DNA of 64,000 nt from Acanthosoma haemorrhoidale. Its lineage: Eukaryota > Arthropoda > Insecta > Hemiptera > Acanthosomatidae. The notes under the pieces are model-generated. The model was not told the origin of the DNA and ran no database searches. It was given only the letters and a program-made list of their open reading frames with translations. The DNA is taken from positions 106,723,189-106,787,188 of the forward strand of contig OV884009.1 of assembly GCA_930367205.1 (NCBI GenBank), given 5' to 3'. Shown piece after piece: positions 55,807-64,000 of the stretch. Made by a program: the position numbers and the translations under genes. Numbering within the stretch: the first letter of the stretch is position 1; every line of letters starts with the position of its first letter.

Positions 55807-58674
55807 TCTCAAATGAAGAGAAAACGGAATAAACTCCATACTGATATAAGGGTATAAAAGGCAGAAGTTTTTCAAGGATTTTACCTATGATCGGTAGTAG
55901 GGAAGTGGTCTGTACGATGCAGGAAATTGAAGAGGTTTTCGTATTTTGTGGATAATTGGAGAATTTCCAGAGGAGAGGAAAATAAGTCCTTCTGAGGCCG
56001 AGTTGTAGATGAAGGTCAGGAATAAAATAGACTCCATAATAAGTAAGTAGGTTGTGTTGGGATCTATTAACAGTAGTGTACGACCTAGGCTCTGAGGTGG
56101 GGTTGAAAGCGGTGTTGTTGTTAAGGAGAAAGTAACTGGTGTTTTACAGCTCGTTGGGGTTGACGTTAAGGAAGTCACTGGGTTTGTTAAGGGGCAGCTG
56201 GTGGGTGACTGGAGCAGGTGGGGTCTGGTTGTCCTGGGTTTGATGAGAAGGCTTTGAGATCTTTGTCTAGAAGCCAAGTCCCTGGGGACTCCACAGTCCC
56301 TATTCGGCTGGGTGCTGGAGAGATCAGTGGACGCAGACTTGCGGGAGTTTGGTGAGGCTCTGGACACTTCACTTAACCTAGGTTTAGCTGGCAGAAGTTC
56401 GTTGTGCGGAAGAACCCCTTGCAATGGGAACATTTATTTCCTTCAGTAAGGCTCTTCCCCCTTTATTTTGGTACATAGGAGGGGTAAAGTATAAATATGT
56501 CACTTTTGTTAGGCGCATGCTGTTGTTTTTGTAGGCAGATTTACAAAAACTCAAAGAAGTGGAGTTTTGTTCATTTGGCGTGTAGTGTTGCAGGCGTCAC
56601 GGGTCTTAAATACGCTCTTCCTTCATCACCACCCGGTATAGTTTTTGTTCCTAAAGCTGATAAGTAAATCGCTGAATGACAGTGGTATCTCTGATGGTTC
56701 TAAGTGTGAACGAATCCTCGCCGACAACAGAGGAAATTTGTCGGCAGCAGTCGATAAGGTTGTTAATGTTTATGTATATTAGTGGGGGCGTCAAGGTTTC
56801 AAGTTCTTGGTCCAAGTCTGGTAGGGCTTCTGTAGCTAGGAATCGGTTAGGAAAAATATATGAGGACTGGTAGTCTACCGGTGGTGGTTTGTTTCTATGA
56901 TTCCGTACATTGGCTTCCGAGCAACAGGTAGCATATTTTTTGTAATCTCCGGTGACAATTTAGGGCAGCTAGTATCGTTCGTCCCAGTCTCGCTTTGTCG
57001 ATTTTTTGGCGGAAATTGGCGTGTACTTAAGAACAGTTGTCCAGCTCACAGCTGGTAGTGAGTAAGGGGGGGGGGGGGGCACACAAGCTGTGCTCTCCGA
57101 GCCGGCTAGGATATAATCCTATTCAAAACAGAAAGTTTTGTCTCACTGTTGGACTATAAGTTGGTAGAAATCGCTGAAACTACAGCACAGGCTCAAGTTA
57201 AGTTAAGGTTAATGTAGCATTAATTAATAAATAAAAAAACTGAAATAAACCAACATAAAACAGAATTGTTCTGAGGACACTTTAAGAACAGGACTGGCAG
57301 TATGGTGGCCAGGAGAGGAATCTCATCCCTTAACAAGAGATAGTTTATCGTCCCATATATTTGTGTTTGTTTTCGCTACTCTCTATCGAGTAAGTGAACT
57401 GGGATTTTTGTATTATTTATAAACCAATTTTTTATCATTCTTTTTCAAGAGAATCCGTACTTAGTGTTACTGTTTTGGTTTATCCCCGTACTCCTATAAA
57501 AAACGTCGTTTTAAATAAAAAAAAAAACCTTTCTTTAGTGTAGAATGCACTACAAATTAATTCCAATTCATATATTAGGTGTACATAAAATAATTTATAT
57601 ACCTGGAAAACATATGATTTTATTTAATAAACTCGTAGAAAATCAAAAGGAAGACGGCTAAAACGTATTAAAAATACTAATGATTTTTTTTATTTATTAC
57701 AACAGTATTATTACTATTGTTTATGATAAGATCCAATGGACTGGTAGCACTGGTCCTCTAAGGTCTACTCTAGGGATTTCATCATAACTGGGATAATGTT
57801 CTACTTAGCCAGAATGACTCCAGATTTATTTTTAGAGAAAGACAGTGAAATGAATGAAACTTGCTAAAGAACACCTTTCTGCTTACCCTATTTCTTTAAA
57901 AATGGGTCATAATTACCTCAAATTAAAACGTGTAAAATTAAAAATTAAAATCAAATTAAAAAGTGTATACTCAAATTAAATATAAAAAAAAGTTAATGTT
58001 AAAAGATAGCCTGTGCCGCGATTTGGCCTGCTTATTCTGTTGGATGCCGAGTTTTGATTATTTAAAAACTAGCTATTTTAATTAATGTAAAAGTTCGACG
58101 AAAAAAGCAATGCACGTGTTTGCTCGAGACTTCAATAGAACTTTAATTATACTTTTACTGGGTTCCAATAACTTCAGATGAAGATTTTTTTTTTAACAAT
58201 TTTTTAGCGATCAGGTTGGCTTAGCTCGTACCAGCGACAGCTGTTCATTTGACTTGACACACCTATTGAGTCACTTTCTAAATCCCAGCTGAGGCAATTC
58301 TTCCCTGTTTCCTCCTTTTATTCCCTCTGTAACTAATAGTTCTTTTTCTACCTGTGTACTCATAAGTATATATTAGTGTTAATTATTACTTGAAAGTTGC
58401 ATGATTGAATGCGCCAATTCAAGTGCGCTTAGGCGTCAATACGCTAAAATAAACACCGCGGGAATAATTGCGTGTATTCCCCAGTCCGGTGAGATTTTTT
58501 TTGGGTTAACTCGTTAAAAACTGATTAAGGTTGTTTTTCTTAAGTTATATTTGTACGAAACATCACTGATTGTGATCTACAATTGTTAAATCAAGTTATG
58601 CAAATGCGCCCACTTTTCAATTACCCACGGTCGCAGGTCTTGTCCATTGATTAGTTATAACCCCTGTACCTGTC

Positions 58675-59300
58675 TGCTACGACACGGTATCTAGGCTTCC
58701 TTCTTATCAAAAAACTAACATACAACCCACTCAAGATACTTAAAAGACAACAACTAGGCGGAAGCTTTGGACAATTAAACACTATTCTATTTGTGATACA
58801 TTGACTATTGTTTGAGCAATGTGGTCAACAATCAAGCACATCCAAAGTCCTGAGAACAATACTTGATGCCCCTTATTACCTCAGCAACAAACCCCTTTTT
58901 AATAACCTCAATATATCATACATCCTTGATACCATACCATCTAAGTTCACTTGATTCCATCTTAAGTTATCTCACAATCCTAGTACCATTGCATCGTCGT
59001 TATTCAGCTCCACACATACATTGAAGATTAGTGTGGCAGTCGGCTCGTGATCTGTTGAAATTACATCAAAGTGGGAGTACTGGCAGTGGCCAGTTTCTTC
59101 AACCAAGTCATGATCGTCTGTGGCTCTCGCGCTCTTGGTTGGCCTCCCCTGACTCCATGACCGGCCGATGAATGAGCGATACAGGGAACAATCATGCGGC
59201 AGGTCTCGGGTTGACGGTACATTTTATCTTATATGGATGAGAGTAGAACTGTAAGTATGGTATGAATAGGATCGTTGATCACAAATGCTTAATCCTGTAG
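58675..59300 (+). mobile_element. Decayed Jockey-type LINE 3' fragment
   Basis: Same subfamily as 53593-55806, plus strand. TACGACACGGTATCTAGGCT matches the VRYLG region, then AACATACAACCCACTCAAGA, TTGATGCCCCTTATTACCTC, ACCTCAATATATCATACATC, and the 3' UTR marker GTGGCTCTCGCGCTCTTGGT (about 59118-59137). Many deletions and changes make it older than the other copies. Confidence 0.8.
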
Positions 59301-60071
59301 GTTGCATTTTTTATATCTGTAAACCTCTCTCACGATTCTTAAAATGTTGAAGGCTCTCCAGTTTTGGGGACCTATCTGGATTGATTTTAAAACTAATGTG
59401 TTTTAAAAGTCTGCTGAAATTTTTTTGAGGCTAATTTTCTCTTCTCAATTATATTTAGTATTTTCTTCCTCGTTCTCGATGTGCTAATTATATGAATTTT
59501 CTGTTGACCTGAAATGGAAGGAAGATTGCTTTTTGTTCTACCTTCAATCGAAAATATTGACGTCAAACACTCCAATCAACCATGCACTCACCATGTAGCG
59601 TCAACCTATATTTTTCAATTAAAAAAAACTATTAAATGAATAACAGATTTTAGTTGTACATGCCCTGTACCTTTATTTCTTTATCGTATTACCCTTCGAG
59701 TCGGCTCTTCTAAATTTTGTATGTTTAAGTTAAACTGATTAATTATAAAGGAAAATTAATTATTTAATATTATTACTCATTATTTATGAATGCTGATCTA
59801 CCATGAGTTCCAACTAAGTTCGCATCTAGTGCATATTTTTCGTTTAAAAGTTTTAACTTTGTGAACAAGTTATTATAATAATTGGTGAACTAGAAATAAT
59901 GTAATCTATCTGAAACAGCCAGAGTATGTTTCAAAAACAGCTCGAAATGTGCTGATTAGTCTTCCCTAATATATAGTAGGGTGCTCTGCCAATAGAGCTA
60001 GCCTGAACGAGAGGACAACCTTCCCAATATGAATCCTCTTTGGATGTCGTAGTGATTGAATAACTGATCTG

Positions 60072-60128
60072 ACAAACTGTTAGTTACAAGGTTTGATACC
60101 TTGTCAAACCTTGTAACTAACAGTTTGT
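60072..60128. repeat. Perfect 25-bp inverted repeat with 7-base loop
   Basis: The left arm 60072-60096 (beginning ACAAACTGTTAGTTACAAGG) and right arm 60104-60128 (beginning TCAAACCTTGTAACTAACAG) are exact reverse complements. The loop is TACCTTG. No promoter or T-run terminator context belongs to it. It lies 1.5 kb before the second spectraplakin exon and about 200 bp before a mariner remnant. Confidence 0.9.
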
Positions 60129-60319
60129 TGACAAATATTTGTATTGGGTTGGATCGGATTAAGTGTCAGATTTATTGATTCTGTTGAAATCATTAAACTA
60201 AGAAACCATCTCTTGTTTACAAACACTAACGCAATGGCTATTAAATTAATCTGTAGACATTTCTCTTTCATTTTGCTGTAGCTTTCAGTTTATTGTATTT
60301 GTATTTTTGTAATTTTTTA

Positions 60320-60980
60320 CTGTCAATGGAATCTGAGCAATTACGAGCTATTAAGCAATTATACTTGCACATAATGCTTTTGAAGCCTTTCGAAACATCA
60401 ATATGGTTATATCGTTGACGGTACAGTGAATGAAAGAACTACGAGTATATCGGTGGTTCTATAAGTTTCAATCCTGCAATACAAGTCTCAAGAATTATTT
60501 GAGAGGAAGGCCAGAAACGAAGCTGAATGATGATGAATTAAAGGCTTTAGTAGATACCAATCCACATCAGACAAGTAGAGAACTTTCAAAACACTTAAAC
60601 GACAACCATACTCTGTTGTACGACACCTTTATGCTATTGGGGAAACATGGACCACTGGCTGCCACACGATCTGACTGAATGCCAGAACTTTGTTGAAATG
60701 TTTGTCAATTAACTTTTAAAAAATGAAGTGATCTGAAAATTGAAGTTTTACCAAATCCAACAAATTCACCTTAGTTGTCGCCAACTATCATTTTTTTAGG
60801 GCGTTTGACGCATTTTCAATAAAGAAATTATTCCATAAGGAAAACGAGATAAACTTTTCCGTTCTTGAATTTATTGATTCAAAGCCAAAACGTTTCATTG
60901 AACAAGGGCTAAACAAACCTTGTTGGGCGTTGGATAAATGCTTTGAAGCTAACGGAAATTATTTTGAATAAACATAACAT
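60320..60980 (+). mobile_element. Mariner remnant (different subfamily from 4205)
   Basis: Plus strand. The start ESEQLRAIKQLYLHIM near 60329 is followed by an open piece 60430-60678: VYRWFYKFQSCNTSLKNYLR, GRPETKLNDDELKALVDTNP and HQTSRELSKHLNDNHTL (the paired HTH of mariner). The C-terminal end KPKRFIEQGLNKPCWALDKC and FEANGNYFE is followed by a stop at about 60970. The catalytic middle part is missing or unreadable. TIRs were not identified. Confidence 0.75.
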
Positions 60981-61539
60981 CGTTAAAGTTAGTTTCTTCT
61001 TTCGTTTGCCTCATAGCCTAGGACCTCACATTGCATCCCTTCCAACCTGTGGTGAGATGTTCGGAACTGTTTTTTATCGTCTGCTGGCTTATTGATACAT
61101 CTATCTGTCATTATGTTCTATTTAAGTGATCTTATGTTGTATTATTGGTGTAACCTTATTTATTTATTTATAATATTCTATAAGACCCCCCCCCACCACC
61201 ACCAAAAAACCAACTACTTATATTTCACTTTTTGTCTGATTTCTGTGGTTAATTAACAAAATAATATGTTAAATATGTACATATATTTTGTATTGAGTCC
61301 TGTAGAAATGTAATTGACTCATGTTAGTCAGGATCGATTTCCCTAAATAACAAATAATATAATCTTTGGACGAAATATCCTCGGATCCACACGCCAGTTT
61401 AAATGTTTGCAATAATTGGCAATAAGATTAGTGAAGCCAAGGAGAAGATTGGGAATATTAGTATATTGGATGCCCCCACTAGTGATAAGATATGTACCCC
61501 CTCCAAGCTGGGATCTCGCATTCCTTGATCCCCACTCCG

Positions 61540-61648
61540 TCCCGTTCGTCAGTGCAGCGTGGGTTGTGTGCTCGTGTAGGCTGTCGGAGCTAGTCCCTGA
61601 GCTCTATGTCCTTGCCTGCTCCAGTCAGTCGCTATCCATCTCTCCACC
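61540..61648 (+). promoter_or_regulatory. 5' UTR and probable core promoter of spectraplakin exon 2
   Basis: A GC-rich stretch (about 61480-61648) contrasts with the AT-rich surroundings. An initiator-like TCAGTG (A at 61551) and a second TCAGTC (about 61624) occur; no TATA box is seen 25-35 bp upstream. The leader runs to CTCCACC just before the ATG, a good Kozak context. The start site is inference. Confidence 0.45.
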
Positions 61649-61712
61649 ATGTCCTTCTTGGACGGTACCATCGATAAGCAAGCTTACGAGGAGAACTTGT
61701 CAAAGTTTAAAG
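61649..61712 (+). CDS. shot: Spectraplakin (short stop / dystonin family), alternative N-terminal exon 2
   Basis: ATG 61649 in the context CCACCATGT. Encodes MSFLDGTIDKQAYEENLSKF K plus one base (G) before donor GTTTGT. In dystonin/short stop isoforms a short leader with a QAY-E-x-x-L-x-(K/R)-(F/Y)-K ending precedes DERD...KKTFTKW directly. The phase-1 ending is the same as in the exon at 34864-34975, so both can join one common CH-domain exon, and G plus AT would give the Asp of DERD. This is short for a first exon but typical of alternative starts in this gene family. The shared CH exon is not in the window. Confidence 0.7.
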
Positions 61713-64000
61713 GTTTGTGGCAGCATTTTGTTGAATCTTCAGGTATTTATTATCATTATTATGTTACAAACGTTTGGCTCGTTTGAAGATGTTTCCACTA
61801 ACTGGATGGTAACGTTTTACATTTTTTTTTTTTTTTTTTGTTAACATAACTGTGTGTTGACTAATTATCGCATGATCATCGTCACAGCAGACCTGTCCAG
61901 GGATTCCAAGCCAACCTTCGTACTACATCCTACTTATTAAATCAAACATTGTGAAATTTTGTTACATCATTGCACCTTGTTCTTTCAGTTTTGTATATGT
62001 ATATGTGATATTATGTCTAAGTAAACTATATTCAATAATATTTCAGTCCATCGTTTTTAAAGTCAATGAATTTTATGAGTATTGCTAAATATTTTCTGGC
62101 TGCTGCACGTTCATTAACTACAATTTAAAAAAAAAAATAAATTAATATGTATTTATAGGTTTGATTGATATCTGTACAAGATCATATATGCTTGAGTATG
62201 AAGATTATTGTTATGGGACAAATTAGTCTCTTACCCGAGATATTTAAGTCCTTATAATTGAAGTAGGCATGGCGGCTTTAGTTGTTCTTTTATTGCCAGA
62301 AATGATTCTCATTATTTCTTATAATAATTTCCTCATCCTTGATAAGGAGTTCTGTTAAGAATATTTAGGTGGATTTTTCTTGTATTACATCACAAAGATT
62401 AGTTGGTGTTTAAATAAACGTTTGTCTTCGTAAATCTTATATGAGTTTAAGAAGCTATTAAATTCTTCCGTCTTGTGTGTAATTCAAATATTTTAGTTTT
62501 ATTAATAGTTGGTTATTTGTGCTCCAGCGCCTGGATTTTTATTGATTTGGTCAGTAATTCTCTTTCTAATTTACTCAATACATGCTATTTTGATTGACTA
62601 TTTGGGAAACATTTTTTTTTTTATGGAGTCAAGTCCACTTGAAAAGATTTAAATTTTTTGAAATATCGTATTATATAATTTGAGGTCGACAATAATTTAT
62701 GTAAGTTACTATATAATGGTTATTGCACACCACTGCACATATTCCAAGGGATAGGTGGGTGGGCTGGGGCAATGTCGCTGGCCGATAACTGCATCTTTCC
62801 GTATTGAGAGGATTCAGTGATAAATTCATGATGTTGCAGAGCCGTGTCTTCATCATGGCCATTTTATGGGAATGTGATTTATTTCAAATGTCCAAGCAAA
62901 TTATTACCATGAAGTCTATTGTCAGTCAGTTCCGTTTCGCTATGGATCTTAGTCTCCTAGCAGTGGATGGCTTGCTAACGATATGGTGGTATCTTTTCGA
63001 GATTGAATGTGAAGTAAAACTCACTGAATGTTTGCACTGGGTACCTACTTCTTGCGTTTTACTGTTTGTAAGGTGCTGATTGCCTCCTGTGAGGATTTAT
63101 ATTCATTAAGTTATCCACAATGCTTGTATGTATAAACGTTGTCATATCTGTGTAAAGCCCTCGCCCATGTAAGAGTGCCAACTTTGGGAGGAGTTTAAGG
63201 AAGGCTCCAGTGGTGTTTATATTTTAAGGGGAGTTTCTAGATTAGAAATTTGGGCATGTAAACAACTTTACCAGGGTAGTTCGTAATAATTACTCAGAAA
63301 ACAAGAAATAGAAAAAAATAAATTTAGGTCGGATTGATAACCTTGACAGATTCCCGTAATGTGGTGGGGGGAGGGCGTGGCCCTCACTGATTGGGACATG
63401 CGTATTGCAACTGTCACTCTGGCGTGGGGCACCTTTAATCTCATTGTTATTACTGATTACTCGTCTCCTTAAAATCGTGATCCACGACTTCCTGGGTATA
63501 TGCAGGGTCTTTACCGACCCCAAAGGGAGATTTTTTAAACAGGTACGGGTAAATAGTATGTCTACCTCCTTGTATGTGCTACGGTTGTACTTGTGAAAAT
63601 GGTGCGAATGATTTTGATCTAATATTATACTTCGGACTAACGTTCCCAGCTGTAAGTTAAGAAGCGATAGCTCTGACTATTTAAGACAAGTTGTTCTAAT
63701 GGTATAACACTTACAGTTAATAAAGATATTGGAAAAATATATGATAAAAATTATTCCAAATTAAACTGTTGAGTAGGTCATTGAAATACAAAGTAATTTG
63801 ACCTAATAAAATTGCAGTTGTTAAAAAAACTCGATAAACCTTTTAAACTGTGGGTGGTGTCCTCTATTGGCAACTATCTCTGTTAGAACTAGGTCTCAGA
63901 TCTCCACAAATGCATCCCCTTAGTTCTTGAAGGAATAGTGATGGTGGAATTCAGTTAAAAAGTATTTGTTCATCCCACATGAACTCAATTGGTTATTTTG
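61713..64000 (+). other. Spectraplakin intron continuing past the right edge
   Basis: AT-rich, with slightly GC-richer patches at about 62720-63080 and 63340-63550. No exon could be recognised; the expected DERD/KKTFTKW exon is not here. Open frames at 62804-63079 and 63290-63523 show no known motif. Confidence 0.6.

Larger units (their letters stand above)
52760..57030 (-). mobile_element. Degenerate Jockey-type LINE, minus strand, interrupted by a nested LINE
   Basis: Reading down the minus strand: gag N-part about 57020-56640 (LDQELETLTPPLIYI, NNLIDCCRQISSVVGEDSFT, LRTIRDTT), zinc-knuckle-like CSHCKGFFRTTNFC near 56420-56380, and a proline/serine-rich part. After a deletion, the RT start follows (ILFLTFIYNSASEG, FPASYRPLPYYRS, GKILEKLLPF). 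The nested element then intervenes (53593-55806). Beyond it the RT resumes: VPQGGVLRPISFLLYSF, NPDPILAPQALQEHLALLEI and SKWRLKVNAESSHAIFTL. The end is at about 52760 (LHADLNFLFMQDFHSRLPGN). The FADD block itself is not intact. Inactive. Confidence 0.85.
34976..61648 (+). other. Spectraplakin long intron / inter-promoter region (26.7 kb)
   Basis: No further exon of the gene could be recognised between the two N-terminal exons, apart from the weak candidate at 51476-51670. The content is AT-rich DNA with transposon remnants, listed separately. Stretches 35020-39200, 45600-47080, 47900-50280 and 57100-58660 hold nothing I can identify. Confidence 0.6.

Noticed and set aside
1..64000. CRISPR arrays, bacterial-type operons, riboswitches
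   Set aside because: No regularly spaced short repeats with unique spacers, no tightly packed co-oriented genes with ribosome binding sites; the window is clearly eukaryotic with spliced genes.

Overview
This is a eukaryotic, AT-rich window, most probably from an insect. The genes have short exons and kilobase-scale introns with GT/AG boundaries, there is no operon-like packing, and the interspersed repeats are of families common in insects (Jockey-like LINEs, mariner, pogo/Tigger, piggyBac, DUF4817-type elements). I cannot name the species. All functional calls come from reading the sequence; no search was run.

Three cellular genes can be reconstructed. (1) Minus strand, 16132 down to 671 and continuing off the left edge: HADHB, the beta subunit of the mitochondrial trifunctional protein. 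Six exons encode about the first 307 residues; the C-terminal third lies outside the window. (2) Plus strand, about 23918-30352: RPS7 (ribosomal protein eS7), with one noncoding first exon carrying a TOP-like start and four coding exons giving a complete 192-residue protein. (3) Plus strand, 34864 to beyond 61712: two alternative N-terminal exons of a spectraplakin (short stop/MACF1/dystonin family). Both end in the same phase, as expected if each splices to a shared actin-binding exon to the right of the window.

The rest is intron or intergenic DNA with many decayed transposable elements. HADHB introns hold a mariner with TIRs and TA duplications (4205-5325), a nearly full-length degenerate Jockey-type LINE (about 7360-11340) bracketed by a long inverted repeat with TATA boxes, and a MITE-like inverted repeat (about 14790-15045). 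Between HADHB and RPS7 lie LINE fragments, an unrecognised transposon-like coding remnant (17981-19440, minus) and a DUF4817-type element that kept its DNA-binding part but lost its catalytic core (22690-23390). A 561-bp internally deleted Tigger sits in an RPS7 intron (26444-27004). The 26.7-kb spectraplakin intron holds a piggyBac-like element, Tigger and DUF4817-type fragments, two nearly identical 5'-truncated LINE copies exactly 2400 bp apart, and a clear nested insertion: a plus-strand LINE (53593-55806) with a 10-bp target-site duplication inside a minus-strand LINE (about 52760-57030). Near the second spectraplakin exon are a perfect 25-bp hairpin (60072-60128) and a mariner remnant.

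The three genes share no pathway (fatty-acid oxidation, translation, cytoskeleton). I found no novel multi-gene system. The most interesting points are the inverted-repeat structure around the LINE in HADHB intron 2, the two-promoter arrangement of the spectraplakin gene, the unrecognised transposon-like remnant at 18-19 kb and the perfect hairpin at 60 kb.
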